64,000 nucleotides of DNA from Pedobacter petrophilus. GTDB lineage: Bacteria > Bacteroidota > Bacteroidia > Sphingobacteriales > Sphingobacteriaceae. A program made the translations under genes and the position numbers. Location: contig NZ_WKKH01000002.1 of the NCBI RefSeq assembly GCF_009674725.1, positions 177,221 to 241,220 of the forward strand, given 5' to 3'. The notes under the pieces are model-generated. The model did no database searches and was not told the origin of the DNA. It saw only the letters and a list, made by a program, of their open reading frames with translations. This document shows positions 9,984 through 18,931 of this stretch, one piece after another (position 1 is the stretch's first letter; the number at the start of each line of letters is the position of its first letter).

Positions 9984-10544
9984 TTACAAATTATCCAGTG
10001 CTAAATTCAATTTCAATACATTTATGGATGATGGTCCAAACAAGCCAATTAGTGGTTTTATGGTATTCATTGCCACCAATTCTTTTACTTTTTGTTCGCT
10101 GATTTTTCGTGCTTTGGCTACTCTTACAATCTGAATGGCCGCACCCTGCTCAGAGATATTTGGGTCTAAACCACTTCCAGATGCTGTAACCATATCCGCT
10201 GGAATTTCAGATTTTTTTAATCCCGGATTATATTTTAAAATGGTGTCAATTCTGGATTGAACATCTTTTAAGTAATCGGGATTAGAGGGGCCTTTGTTTG
10301 AGCCGGCAGAACCCGCGGCATTGTAGTTTACGGCAGATGGTCTGCCCCAAAAATATTCTGGTTTGGTAAAGGATTGACCAAGCAACGCATAGCCAATTGT
10401 TTTTCCATTTTTAATGACTTTTTCTCCGCTACCGTTTCCTTTAGAAAGTTTGCCTGCAAGGGCAATACTGATTGGGTAGATGATGCATAACAATACGATT
10501 AAAACCAAGGTTAAGCGGATAGATTGTATGATGTATTTTTTCAT
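9984..10544 (-). CDS. kdpC: Potassium-transporting ATPase subunit KdpC
   Basis: 186 residues, the normal size for KdpC. One N-terminal membrane helix (SIRLTLVLIVLLCIIYPISIALAG) is followed by a periplasmic domain. Family motifs include GYALLGQSFTKPEYFWGRPSA, SGSNKGPSNPDYLKDV-type text, DMVTASGSGLDPNISEQGA and the C-terminal VNVLKLNLAL-like end. KdpC associates with KdpA and KdpB in the high-affinity potassium pump and is thought to help couple or stabilise the complex. It lies in the order kdpF-A-B-C, with a 134-base gap to kdpB that holds an imperfect inverted repeat. Confidence 0.97.
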   Translation of the reverse strand: MKKYIIQSIRLTLVLIVLLCIIYPISIALAGKLSKGNGSGEKVIKNGKTIGYALLGQSFTKPEYFWGRPSAVNYNAAGSAGSNKGPSNPDYLKDVQSRIDTILKYNPGLKKSEIPADMVTASGSGLDPNISEQGAAIQIVRVAKARKISEQKVKELVAMNTIKPLIGLFGPSSINVLKLNLALDNL

Positions 10545-10568
10545 GATATTATATTTTAATTATTTGTG

Positions 10569-10665
10569 AGCGGAAACAGGGCAGCGGAAATAGGTGGCCA
10601 ATATGATGCATTTTTTGTATTCAATATTCGACTTTATGTCTATTTCCTATTCTTCATTTCCCGCT
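10569..10665. repeat. Imperfect inverted repeat between kdpB and kdpC
   Basis: The left arm 10569-10593 (AGCGGAAA ... GCGGAAATAG) and the right arm 10640-10665 (CTATTTCC ... TTTCCCGCT) are inverted copies with matching internal spacing. They are separated by a 46-base loop. There is no T-run, so it is not an obvious terminator. It is unlike the other repeat families in the neighbouring gaps. Confidence 0.55.
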
Positions 10666-10678
10666 TTCTTTTTATATT

Positions 10679-12706
10679 CTAAACCAATAATCCAATTACC
10701 AGATCAATTAATTTGATCCCGATGAATGGTGCGACAACGCCCCCGATTCCGTAAATAAATAAGTTTCTGCGAAGCAAAGCCGTTGCCCCGATGGGTTTGT
10801 AAGCTACACCTTTCAAAGCCAATGGAATTAAGATCGGGATGATGATGGCGTTAAAAATTACCGCGGACATAATCGCACTTTCGGGCGAATGTAAACCCAT
10901 AATGTTTAAATGCTGCAATGCCGGAATTGAGGCAATAAACAAGGCAGGAACAATCGCGAAATACTTGGCTACATCATTAGCAATCGAAAAGGTAGTAAGG
11001 GTTCCCCTTGTAATTAGCAGCTGTTTACCAATTTCAACTATTTCAATTAATTTGGTAGGGTCGTTATCCAAATCAACCATATTCCCTGCCTCTTTTGCAG
11101 CTTGAGTCCCGCTATTCATGGCCACGCCAACATCAGCCTGTGCAAGCGCTGGAGCATCATTTGTACCATCACCCATCATGGCTACCAATTTCCCTAAAGC
11201 CTGCTCATCTTTAATGTAATTCATTTTATCTTCGGGCTTTGCCTCTGCAATAAAATCATCTACACCTGCTTTTTCAGCAATGTATTTGGCCGTTAAAGGA
11301 TTATCGCCAGTAACCATTACGGTTTTAACCCCCATTTTCCTCAAACGTTCGAAACGTTCGCTAATGCCGGGTTTGATAATATCCTGCAATTCGATAACCC
11401 CTAAAGCCTTCTCATTTTCTGAAACCACTAATGGTGTTCCGCCGTTGGTGGCGATGGCTTTAACATGGTCTTCAATATCTGAAGGAAAAATATTTCCAGC
11501 CTTTTCAACAATGTTTCTGATGGAATCAAAAGCCCCTTTTCTAATTCTTCTACCATCAAGGGTATCTAATCCGCTAGAGCGGGTTTCTGCAGTAAACTTG
11601 ATAAATGTAGAACCAGCTGGAGTTCCTGCGTTTTTAAAACCCTGTTCTGCTGCTAATTCAATAATCGATTTTCCTTCCGGGGTTTCATCAGCTAATGAAC
11701 TTAACACACAGGCATCGGTAAAATCTTTAATGATTACATCAGCAGTAGGATAGAAGTTGGTTGCTTTACGGTTCCCGATGGTGATGGTTCCGGTTTTATC
11801 CAGAAGCAAAACATCTATATCACCAGCAGTTTCTACCGCTTTACCAGATTTGGTAATTACATTCGCCCTTAATGCCCTGTCCATCCCGGCAATGCCAATG
11901 GCGGATAATAACCCTCCGATGGTGGTTGGAATCAGGCAAACAAACAAAGAGATTAATGAGGCAATGGTAATTGGGGTATTAGCATAATCTGCGAAAGGTT
12001 TAAGCGTTACGCATACAATGATAAATACCAGTGTAAAACTAGCCAAAAGGATGGTTAAGGCGATTTCGTTTGGTGTCTTCTGACGCGATGCGCCTTCAAC
12101 CAAAGCAATCATTTTATCCAGAAAGCTTTCACCTGGAGCAGTACTTACTTGTACTTTGATTTCATCTGATAAAACCTTTGTTCCACCAGTTACCGATGAT
12201 TTATCGCCACCAGATTCTCGGATTACAGGGGCAGATTCTCCGGTAATGGCCGATTCATCGATGGTTGCAATGCCTTGAATAATTTCTCCATCTGTTGGGA
12301 TGGTATCGCCTGTTTCGCAAACAAAAACATCGCCTTTTTTTAACTGATTGGACGAACGGATTTCTATTGTACCATCTTCCAAAAGTACTTTAGCAGGTGT
12401 TTCTTCTCTTGTTTTACGTAAGCTATCTGCTTGTGCTTTACCTCTTGCTTCTGCAATTGCCTCTGCAAAATTGGCAAACAATACTGTTAGTAAGAGCACC
12501 AGAAAGATGAAGAAATTATATAACGGAGAACCTTGTCCGCTGTGGCTGAAAGAATACACGGTAACATAGGCCATAACCACTGTTCCGATTTCAACAGTAA
12601 ACATCACCGGGTTTCGAACCATTACCCGTGGGTCTAATTTGATGAAAGATTGTTTTAATGCAGTTTGCATTAAAGCAGGTTCGAACAATTTATTATTGGG
12701 TTTCAT
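10679..12706 (-). CDS. kdpB: Potassium-transporting P-type ATPase subunit KdpB
   Basis: 675 residues, close to the usual ~680. All P-type ATPase signatures are present: actuator-domain TGES ([13 protein letters not shown]), phosphorylation motif DKTGT ([14 protein letters not shown]), [21 protein letters not shown], and hinge [21 protein letters not shown]. The KdpB-specific [22 protein letters not shown] is also visible. It hydrolyses ATP to drive potassium import through KdpA at the inner membrane. The start [21 protein letters not shown] is the family's standard N-terminus. It lies 120 bases downstream of kdpA, a gap filled by a perfect 18-bp hairpin. Confidence 0.98.
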   Translation of the reverse strand: MKPNNKLFEPALMQTALKQSFIKLDPRVMVRNPVMFTVEIGTVVMAYVTVYSFSHSGQGSPLYNFFIFLVLLLTVLFANFAEAIAEARGKAQADSLRKTREETPAKVLLEDGTIEIRSSNQLKKGDVFVCETGDTIPTDGEIIQGIATIDESAITGESAPVIRESGGDKSSVTGGTKVLSDEIKVQVSTAPGESFLDKMIALVEGASRQKTPNEIALTILLASFTLVFIIVCVTLKPFADYANTPITIASLISLFVCLIPTTIGGLLSAIGIAGMDRALRANVITKSGKAVETAGDIDVLLLDKTGTITIGNRKATNFYPTADVIIKDFTDACVLSSLADETPEGKSIIELAAEQGFKNAGTPAGSTFIKFTAETRSSGLDTLDGRRIRKGAFDSIRNIVEKAGNIFPSDIEDHVKAIATNGGTPLVVSENEKALGVIELQDIIKPGISERFERLRKMGVKTVMVTGDNPLTAKYIAEKAGVDDFIAEAKPEDKMNYIKDEQALGKLVAMMGDGTNDAPALAQADVGVAMNSGTQAAKEAGNMVDLDNDPTKLIEIVEIGKQLLITRGTLTTFSIANDVAKYFAIVPALFIASIPALQHLNIMGLHSPESAIMSAVIFNAIIIPILIPLALKGVAYKPIGATALLRRNLFIYGIGGVVAPFIGIKLIDLVIGLLV

Positions 12707-12765
12707 TTTTTATGTTTTAAAGTGATTTCAAGATTAAAATGATTTCACAGATTTGTTTTGCAGTT

Positions 12766-12819
12766 TGTCATTCTGAGCTTGTCGAAGAATTAGTGCATTT
12801 TGACAAGCTCAGAATGACA
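12766..12819. repeat. Perfect 18-bp hairpin between kdpA and kdpB
   Basis: TGTCATTCTGAGCTTGTC (12766-12783) and GACAAGCTCAGAATGACA (12802-12819) are exact reverse complements with an 18-base loop. The CTTGTCGAAG text marks it as the dispersed repeat commonly seen between genes in this phylum. It sits 8 bases past the kdpA stop codon inside the operon, where it could slow decay of upstream mRNA or attenuate read-through. It lacks a T-run. Confidence 0.85.
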
Positions 12820-12826
12820 TTTTGAT

Positions 12827-14545
12827 TTATTTTAGAATAGTAAAGTATTCCGCTAAGGGCCCTAAAGCCAAAGCAGGGAAGTAAGACAATGCGGTTAATA
12901 CTAAAATCACAGCGAAAGTCATCAGCGCAAATGTTTTGGTATCGGTTTTAAGTGTTCCTGCAGATTCTGGAATAAACTTTTTGCTGGCTAGCAAACCTGC
13001 AATTGCGACTGGGCCGATAATCGGTAAGAAACGACCAAGGAAGATAATTACGCCTGTTAAAACATTCCAGAAAACATTATTGTCACCTAAACCTTCAAAG
13101 CCAGAACCATTGTTGGCGTTAGAAGAAGTAACCTCGTAAAGCATTTCGGAGAAGCCATGGAACCCGGGATTATTTAACCATGCTTTCGGTTGAACAGCCC
13201 AGGCTGCATCGCCGTGGTTGGTAAAAACGTAAGTGGCGATTGCTGTTCCAGCCAGGATTAAAAACGGACTTAATAAGGTAACGATGGCAGCAATTTTGAT
13301 TTCCCTGGCCTCTACTTTGTGACCTAAAAATTCTGGTGTTCTGCCTACCATTAATCCTGAAATAAATACGGCAATAATCAGGTAAACAAAATAATTTAAC
13401 AAACCAACGCCACAGCCACCATAAATTGCGTTAATCATCATGGCGAGTAGCTGCCATAAGCCTGTTAATGGCATCGTACTGTCATGCATTCCGTTTACCG
13501 ACCCTGTTGAAATCACGGTGGTTAATGTGCTCCAGTAAGCTGTTGCTGCAGGACCAAACCTTACTTCCTTGCCTTCCATGGCACCTGTAGTTTGCGAAAT
13601 TCCCATTTTTGCTAAAGCCGGGTTGCCGCCTAATTCAGAGGTCAGGGTAGGAATCATCAACATTAATAAGCCAATCGTCATGACGCCAAAGATGGTCCAG
13701 GCTAACTTTTTTCTGCGAATGAAGTATCCAAAGGCAATAATCATTGCTATAGGAATGATAGTTTGCGCAATCATTTCCACCATGTTGGTTAAGTAACTTG
13801 GGTTTTCGAGTGGGTGGGCAGAATTTGCACCAAAATACCCACCACCATTCGTTCCCAAATGTTTTATGGCAATCATTTGTGCCGCTGGTCCGCGGGAAAC
13901 ATTTACGGTATCGCCTTGCATAGAAACGAATTGGTCTTTGCCTTCATAACTTGCTGGTGTACCATTAAATGTTAATATTAAGGCAATCACCATTGATAAT
14001 GGCAATAATAAACGGGTAATTGCTTTCACAAAAAATTCCCAGAAGTTACCAAGTTGTGTGGCGGTTTTATCTCTGAAAGCTTTAAATAAAACTACAGCTG
14101 CGGCAATCCCCGTGGCAGCACTAACGAATTGCAAAAACATCAATACGAATTGCTGGGTGAGGTAGCTTACGCCGCTTTCGCCAGAATAATGTTGAAGGTT
14201 ACAATTGGCTACAAAACTGATGATGGTATTAAAAGCCAAATCTGGCGTCATTCCTGGATTACCATCAGGATTAAAAGGTAGTTTATCCTGGAAAATCAAA
14301 ATAAAAAAACCGTAAACCAACCATAGCATATTAATGGTAAGGAGGGCTTTTAGTTGTTGTTTCCAGTTCATCTGTTCTTTCACGTTGATGCCTGAAAGTT
14401 TGTAGATGATGTTTTCCAAGGGTTTCAAAAAATCTGTCCAGACTTTTTCTCCTGCAAAAACCTTTGCCAGATATTTCCCCAGAGGGATGGCGATAATTAA
14501 GGTGAGTAAAAATGTGGCAATGATGCCGGTTAATTCAGTGTTCAT
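12827..14545 (-). CDS. kdpA: Potassium-transporting ATPase subunit KdpA
   Basis: 572 residues with about ten membrane helices. It is the potassium-binding and translocating channel-like subunit of the Kdp pump, related to the Trk/Ktr/HKT family. Conserved selectivity-filter-type segments are visible, for example SFVANCNLQHYSGE, KHLGTNGGGYFGANSAHPLENP, STGSVNGMHDS and TSSNANNGSGFEGL. The start at 14545 (MNTELTGIIATFLLTLIIAIPLG) was chosen over an upstream in-frame codon at 14611 because KdpA proteins begin directly with the first membrane helix. It is followed by kdpB and preceded by kdpF. Confidence 0.98.
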   Translation of the reverse strand: MNTELTGIIATFLLTLIIAIPLGKYLAKVFAGEKVWTDFLKPLENIIYKLSGINVKEQMNWKQQLKALLTINMLWLVYGFFILIFQDKLPFNPDGNPGMTPDLAFNTIISFVANCNLQHYSGESGVSYLTQQFVLMFLQFVSAATGIAAAVVLFKAFRDKTATQLGNFWEFFVKAITRLLLPLSMVIALILTFNGTPASYEGKDQFVSMQGDTVNVSRGPAAQMIAIKHLGTNGGGYFGANSAHPLENPSYLTNMVEMIAQTIIPIAMIIAFGYFIRRKKLAWTIFGVMTIGLLMLMIPTLTSELGGNPALAKMGISQTTGAMEGKEVRFGPAATAYWSTLTTVISTGSVNGMHDSTMPLTGLWQLLAMMINAIYGGCGVGLLNYFVYLIIAVFISGLMVGRTPEFLGHKVEAREIKIAAIVTLLSPFLILAGTAIATYVFTNHGDAAWAVQPKAWLNNPGFHGFSEMLYEVTSSNANNGSGFEGLGDNNVFWNVLTGVIIFLGRFLPIIGPVAIAGLLASKKFIPESAGTLKTDTKTFALMTFAVILVLTALSYFPALALGPLAEYFTILK

Positions 14546-14646
14546 TTTTCTTTTGTAATGGAAATAGTCAGTTGAAAATGATAATAGCCGGAGTGTTATA
14601 GAGGTCTCCAAATTCTATTCTTTATTTACAAATTCTATTTTCTGAG

Positions 14647-14724
14647 TTAAAATTTTTCTGGTTTAATCAGTACGTAAATCATATAGATAAATACGGCGAT
14701 TGCGATGATGAATAGTGCTAACAT
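14647..14724 (-). CDS. kdpF: KdpF, small subunit of the potassium pump
   Basis: 25-residue single-span membrane peptide MLALFIIAIAVFIYMIYVLIKPEKF, directly upstream of kdpA. Its size, single hydrophobic span and C-terminal LIKPEKF match KdpF, which binds lipid-facing KdpA and stabilises the KdpFABC complex. The stop codon (TAA, complement 14647-14649) lies 101 bases before kdpA. Its ATG lies 5 bases downstream of the stop of another micropeptide gene, suggesting translational coupling. It is too short for standard gene callers. Confidence 0.93.
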   Translation of the reverse strand: MLALFIIAIAVFIYMIYVLIKPEKF

Positions 14725-14729
14725 TTTCT

Positions 14730-14810
14730 TTAGATTTTTTCAAACCAATCAATAGAGAGGTAGATTGCCCAACAGAGCAGGATTAGAATTAGAAACAGGA
14801 TAATTATCAT
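14730..14810 (-). CDS. 26-residue membrane micropeptide, first gene of the kdp operon
   Basis: 26 codons: an N-terminal run of Ile/Leu/Phe (MIIILFLILILLCWAIYLSI) forming one membrane helix, then the polar end DWFEKI. It has an ATG, a TAA stop, and sits 5 bases upstream of the kdpF start and 29 bases downstream of a sigma-54-like element. I do not recognise a named family. Its position as the first cistron and its KdpF-like size suggest an additional small subunit or regulator of the pump; this is inferred. A non-coding leader that happens to be open is the alternative. Confidence 0.65.
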   Translation of the reverse strand: MIIILFLILILLCWAIYLSIDWFEKI

Positions 14811-14838
14811 AACTTATTGATTTATAAAAGGCCTGTTG

Positions 14839-14853
14839 CCAACTCTCGTGCCG
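14839..14853 (-). promoter_or_regulatory. Sigma-54-like -24/-12 promoter of the kdp operon
   Basis: On the minus strand CGGCACG-AGAG-TTGG, followed by CA, matches the -24/-12 consensus TGGCACG-N4-TTGC except at the first base and the final C. The correct GC is present if one extra base is allowed. It lies 28 bases from the first ATG of the operon, leaving a leader of about 17 bases. An almost identical arrangement (TGGCAC-N5-TTGG) occurs at 28111-28125. An activator with an intact GAFTGA loop is encoded at 17433-18770. Function is inferred. Confidence 0.5.
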
Positions 14854-14931
14854 TTGAAAAATACTTTTTTGTAAGTGCTTGATTTATTGCGCTTTGATTG
14901 TGTTTTTGATTGAAACCAAAGCTTCGGGCAT

Positions 14932-14961
14932 AAAAAAACCCTTCCGTTTTGGAAGGGTTTT
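14932..14961 (-). terminator. Intrinsic terminator after the M1 peptidase gene
   Basis: An 11-bp perfect stem AAAACCCTTCC (14935-14945) / GGAAGGGTTTT (14951-14961) has a 5-base loop. On the minus strand the stem is followed by a run of seven T. It separates the M1 peptidase transcript from the kdp promoter. Confidence 0.8.
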
Positions 14962-15183
14962 TATCATTTTGGAATGGATAAGAGAATATTGTAAATGACT
15001 TTCAGTTGTCTAGATGCCTGTTTGAATGTGGCTAATACATATCAATGATTATGCAACAATTGTTATTTATTTCATTGCTGCTTTATTTAACTTTTATGCA
15101 AGGCAGATTTATAGTTTATTTAAGTTAGCTAATTGGCTCTGAAGCCAACTCCAGACTTCGAACTCAAAACTCAAACCCCACTT
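14962..15183. other. Intergenic region upstream of kdp, no gene seen
   Basis: 222 bases between the kdp-side terminator and the M1 peptidase stop with no plausible ORF. Palindromes seen are AACAATTGTT (15055-15064), about 210 bases upstream of the sigma-54-like kdp promoter and therefore a possible activator site, and TTGGCT...AGCCAA (15131-15146). The sequence then becomes repeat-like degenerate text (CCAGACTTCGAACTCAAAACTCAAACCCC) that resembles the insertion found in the deacetylase gene near 38.5 kb. Confidence 0.4.
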
Positions 15184-16764
15184 CTAAAACTTCCCTTTCT
15201 GATTTAACAATGCGAAATACTTATCTAAATTTACACCAAGAGATTTTTCCATTGAAGCTTTAAAATCTGCTGGTGTTGGATGTTTGTTTTTCCAATCTTT
15301 AAAATAATCCTGAAATGCTTTGTCGAATTTTTCCTTTCCGATTTGCGATTGCAACAGGTATAACCATAATGCTGTTTTGGCATAAGAGATTAGGCCATAC
15401 TCTTCTGAAGTTTTGAAGTCTGCCGCAGGCGTTTCGATTGCAGATTCCATTGGTACATTAGATAATGCTCCATAAATGCTGGCTAAAAACTGATCGGTAG
15501 GTAAAGCTTTAATTTTTTCGGGAATGGCATCACCGAAAATAGAATTCGATTTGTATTTCTCTGCTTCGTACCTAAACTGATAGAAAGTATTGAAGCCTTC
15601 ATCCTGCCAGGTATGGATTCTTTCATTACTGCCAAGCATACTCATGAACCAGTTATGGCCGACCTCATGTGTAATTACGCCATCCAATGTTTCCTTCTTT
15701 GCATCCGGGCTGGTAATTAATGTAATCGTTGGATATTCCATCCCACCGCTGGCATTATTTTTTGGTCCTTCAATGGCCTGTACTACAGGGTATTCATATT
15801 CACCAATCCACTGACTATATTTTTTGGTGGCATCTTTAATGTAATCGATACTATTTACCCAAAGCGTGTTTTTCTTGTTGTGATAATAGCTAAATGCATC
15901 AATAACTTTGCCCGATGCCAGTTGTACCGTATCATATTGAATCACCAGATCTTTATCCGCAAACCAGGCAAAATCAGGTACATTGCTGATGGAATAGGTA
16001 AGTGTTTTTGTCGCAGATTTTTGAGTAGGGCTGTAGATTACTGGTTGATTGTTGCGGTTGGCTGTGTTTTTCGAACCGATAGCTTTATAAGCTTTTAACT
16101 CATCTGCATTTTGGAGTGTGCCGGTTGCACCTACCACGTAAGCAGATGGAAGCGTAATGTTTACCTTGTAATCTGCATATTCACTGTAAAACTCACCCAT
16201 ATCCAGGTATGGGAATTCATGCCAGCCATTTCTATCAAATACTGCAGGTTTTGGGTACCATTGCGTCACCATAAATTCGGTATCGGCATAACCAGAACGT
16301 GAAAAATAACTCGGAAGCTGTACATTGAAATCAGTTGAAATGGAAATGGAATCTCCAGATTTTAATGGATTTGGCAACAGCACTTTAATAATATCAATGT
16401 ATTCAGGATTTGGATGCGCTTCCGTTTTTGCTGCTTTACCATTAACCTTGAAGTTTAGTCCGTCGATACTGCCATAGGTTACGTTTTTCAGCTTTTCCTT
16501 ACGGGAAGTGTCGTTCCTGATCTGTTTGAAAAGCGCCGTTGATTCACTTTTATAGGCATTTGGCCAGATATGAAACCAGATAAAATCGAGTGTTGAAGGC
16601 GAATTATTTTTATAGGTAATGGTTTCCGAACCCTTTAAGGATTTATTTTTATCATTTAAAGTGACATCAATGTTGTAGGTTAATTTTTGCTGGAAGTAAT
16701 TTTCCTGGGCGAAGATGGAAAAGGAAAGTGTTGCTAATAATAAGGTTAAAATGTATTTCTGCAT
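15184..16764 (-). CDS. M1 family metallopeptidase (exported aminopeptidase)
   Basis: 526 residues with a signal peptide (MQKYILTLLLATLSFSIFAQ). The zinc site HEVGH appears in DGVITHEVGHNWFMSML, and the third ligand Glu lies 18 residues on in TWQDEGFNTFYQFR, the M1 HExxH-(18)-E arrangement. The substrate-recognition motif is seen as GGMEYPT, corresponding to the family's G-x-M-E-N. The protein is shorter than full aminopeptidase N, as is common for Bacteroidota secreted M1 enzymes. It has its own terminator and stands between the TA pair and the kdp operon, with no obvious functional link to either. Confidence 0.92.
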   Translation of the reverse strand: MQKYILTLLLATLSFSIFAQENYFQQKLTYNIDVTLNDKNKSLKGSETITYKNNSPSTLDFIWFHIWPNAYKSESTALFKQIRNDTSRKEKLKNVTYGSIDGLNFKVNGKAAKTEAHPNPEYIDIIKVLLPNPLKSGDSISISTDFNVQLPSYFSRSGYADTEFMVTQWYPKPAVFDRNGWHEFPYLDMGEFYSEYADYKVNITLPSAYVVGATGTLQNADELKAYKAIGSKNTANRNNQPVIYSPTQKSATKTLTYSISNVPDFAWFADKDLVIQYDTVQLASGKVIDAFSYYHNKKNTLWVNSIDYIKDATKKYSQWIGEYEYPVVQAIEGPKNNASGGMEYPTITLITSPDAKKETLDGVITHEVGHNWFMSMLGSNERIHTWQDEGFNTFYQFRYEAEKYKSNSIFGDAIPEKIKALPTDQFLASIYGALSNVPMESAIETPAADFKTSEEYGLISYAKTALWLYLLQSQIGKEKFDKAFQDYFKDWKNKHPTPADFKASMEKSLGVNLDKYFALLNQKGKF

Positions 16765-16853
16765 ACTGATTATTTGATGGTATTGTATTTAAATTATTAT
16801 AAGTATTTGCAAAGAACCTTTCACAAACACTCATTTTTAAACGATTTCGCAAA

Positions 16854-17159
16854 CTATTTATTTCTATCGTATTGAAGTGCCGGATTACGGGCCTGATGCA
16901 AAATGGCAATGATTACGACCTGACTAAGTTTATCATTGATGATGAAATAGATGGAATAAGGAAAAACACCTGTATAAGCTGAACGGACGTTTTTATACTT
17001 GAGTTCGTAAATTTCAGGATTTTTCTGAATTCTGGCTATTGCTTTTTTAATCTCTTGTGCAAAGCGCTTTTCTAATCCCGGTTTTTTGTTTTTGTACCAT
17101 TCTTTAGCTTCCCTTATATCTAATCTGACCTTATCTAAAAAATGTACACTAAAGTTCAT
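16854..17159 (-). CDS. ParE/RelE family toxin
   Basis: 101 residues with the compact RelE/ParE fold pattern: an N-terminal strand, two helices rich in Glu/Lys (DIREAKEWYKNKKPGLEKRFAQEI), then strands (VRSAYTGVFPYSIYFII, SQVVIIAILHQARNP). The C-terminal ILHQARNP is characteristic of the ParE side of the superfamily, whose members act on gyrase or, in RelE, on ribosome-bound mRNA; the target cannot be decided here. Its ATG overlaps the antitoxin stop by one base (TAATG), so the two are co-translated. Confidence 0.9.
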   Translation of the reverse strand: MNFSVHFLDKVRLDIREAKEWYKNKKPGLEKRFAQEIKKAIARIQKNPEIYELKYKNVRSAYTGVFPYSIYFIINDKLSQVVIIAILHQARNPALQYDRNK

Positions 17160-17383
17160 TATTGATCGAATTCGTTCATTAACGCTGATAAAGGTTCAAT
17201 TTTACTTGAATTTTTGGCTATTGATTGCAATCTAGAATCTAAAATTTCCTGATGCCATTCCGGTAAAGAAATATCAATTGATTCCACTTCTGGATACATG
17301 TTTTTAATCTTTTCCCAATCGTCAATAGAAAGTTGGACCGCGGTAATTTGCCCATCCTCATTTGATAAATATTGAATGCTCAT
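17159..17383 (-). CDS. Antitoxin partner of the ParE/RelE-type toxin
   Basis: 74-residue acidic protein encoded immediately upstream of the toxin with a one-base overlap. It has a short strand-like N-terminus (MSIQYLSNEDGQITAVQLSIDDWEKI) and a helical C-terminus (PEWHQEILDSRLQSIAKNSSKI) of the kind that wraps the toxin. I do not recognise a ribbon-helix-helix or Phd DNA-binding motif with certainty; it resembles the short addiction-module components found with ParE toxins in this phylum. The assignment rests on size, order and overlap. Confidence 0.78.
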   Translation of the reverse strand: MSIQYLSNEDGQITAVQLSIDDWEKIKNMYPEVESIDISLPEWHQEILDSRLQSIAKNSSKIEPLSALMNEFDQ

Positions 17384-17432
17384 ATAACAAATTTAACAAT
17401 TATTTCTTAAAAGACCTTTGCCTGATGCTGTT

Positions 17433-18770
17433 TTATACTTCTAAAATCCCGTATTCCTCTATTTTCCGGTAAAGTGTTGTCAGTCCGATTCCCAGAAGCC
17501 TCGAAGTTTCGGTTTTGTTGCCTTTGGTGTGGATCAAAACCTTTTGGATATGATGTTTTTCAACCTGCTGGAGATTAAAATCGTTTTGAAGCGGTGTAAG
17601 TTCAAAAAACTCTGACGGCAGGGCTGATAAGTTTAGCTCTTCTCCATCAGATAAAATCACCAGGCGCTCCATTACATTCTTCAATTCCCGGATGTTTCCC
17701 CGCCAATGATGTTTTTCAAAAATCTCCAGAATTTTATCATCGATGCGCAGTGAAGTCCGGTTGGATTTGATCGCAAATTCCTTTAAATAAAATTTTGCCA
17801 GAAGCGGAATATCAACCTTCCTTTCTCTCAAGGGAGGAAGCATAATGGTGAAAACCGAAAGACGGTAATATAAATCAGAACGGAACTTTCCAGCTGCTGC
17901 ATCTGCTTTCAGGTCTTTATTTGTGGCTGCCAAAATGCGAACATTTACCTGCTGCGTATGCGTATCTCCAACTTTAATAAAACTTTGATTTTCCAGTACC
18001 CGCAAAAGCTTGGCCTGTAAATCGAGGTTCATTTCACCAATCTCATCCAGAAATAATGTTCCGCCATTGGCTTCTTCCAATAAGCCTTTTTTATCTTTAT
18101 TTGCGCCGGTAAAAGCACCTGCTTTATAGCCAAATAGTTCACTTTCTAACAAATCAGGACTAAATCCGCTACAGTTTAAAGCCACAAAAGGCTTCGCCGC
18201 CCGCAGACTTTCATAATGAATAGATTGTGCGAAAACTTCCTTTCCTGTTCCGGTTTCGCCTAAAAGCAAAACGGTTGTATCCGTTTGGCTCACCCTTTTT
18301 GCTAAATCAATCGCTTCGTTTAACTTTTTCGATTGTCCGATAATGGTATTGAACTGATGTTTACCGGCAATCTTCTGTGATAATTCCGCTACACGCTGTT
18401 GCAGATTGGCTTTTTCAATGGCTTTATAGAGCAAAGGGATAATCTTATCGTTATCATCGCCTTTAACCAGGTAATCAAAAGCACCATTTTTAATGGCTAA
18501 AACACCATCAGAAATGGTCCCGTAAGCGGTTAAATTGATTACTTCCACATAAGGTTTCAGCAGTTTAATATCTTTAACCATGGCCACGCCATTTACATCA
18601 GGCAATTTCACATCGCTGATGACAATACTTACATCATTGTTTTTTAACAGCTTTAAGCCTTCTTTGCCGGTGGCGGCCTGTAAGGTTTTAAACCCCTCCA
18701 ATTCTATAATTCTGGAAAGTAGACTGCTGATTTTTTTTTCATCATCAATGATGAGGATGATCCCGTTCAT
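17433..18770 (-). CDS. NtrC-type sigma-54-dependent response regulator
   Basis: 445 residues: receiver domain (~1-120, phospho-accepting Asp53 in [13 protein letters not shown]), sigma-54 AAA+ domain, and Fis-type helix-turn-helix ([24 protein letters not shown]). The AAA+ domain has Walker [12 protein letters not shown], the sigma-54 contact loop GAFTGA ([15 protein letters not shown]), Walker [13 protein letters not shown] and arginine-finger region [12 protein letters not shown]. It would activate sigma-54 promoters when phosphorylated. No kinase gene is adjacent. The nearest is the kdp-locus kinase, and a sigma-54-like site precedes kdp, so I infer it replaces the OmpR-type KdpE of Proteobacteria. 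It is separated from kdp by the TA pair and the M1 gene. Confidence 0.93.
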   Translation of the reverse strand: MNGIILIIDDEKKISSLLSRIIELEGFKTLQAATGKEGLKLLKNNDVSIVISDVKLPDVNGVAMVKDIKLLKPYVEVINLTAYGTISDGVLAIKNGAFDYLVKGDDNDKIIPLLYKAIEKANLQQRVAELSQKIAGKHQFNTIIGQSKKLNEAIDLAKRVSQTDTTVLLLGETGTGKEVFAQSIHYESLRAAKPFVALNCSGFSPDLLESELFGYKAGAFTGANKDKKGLLEEANGGTLFLDEIGEMNLDLQAKLLRVLENQSFIKVGDTHTQQVNVRILAATNKDLKADAAAGKFRSDLYYRLSVFTIMLPPLRERKVDIPLLAKFYLKEFAIKSNRTSLRIDDKILEIFEKHHWRGNIRELKNVMERLVILSDGEELNLSALPSEFFELTPLQNDFNLQQVEKHHIQKVLIHTKGNKTETSRLLGIGLTTLYRKIEEYGILEV

Positions 18771-18931
18771 AGGTGTAATTTATAATGCAATATTAAAGAT
18801 TTGAGATCGATTTTTTTTATTAAATTCTTCCATCATCACCAGAAAGTAATTTGTGTAGAAACAAATCGTTATCATATTCTTTTTCTACCTTTTTCGTTTC
18901 CAAATGCGCTAAATAAAACCATTTTAAGCAT

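Noticed and set aside
9856..10134. 92-residue plus-strand frame
   Set aside because: It begins in a dispersed palindrome and then runs antisense to kdpC.
14811..14880. Possible riboswitch (for example c-di-AMP type) before kdp
   Set aside because: The leader left after the sigma-54-like element is only ~17 bases, and the upstream text does not fold into a recognisable aptamer.
17433..18770. Calling the response regulator kdpE
   Set aside because: KdpE is an OmpR-family protein; this one has a sigma-54 AAA+ domain and a Fis-type DNA-binding domain, so the symbol would mislead.
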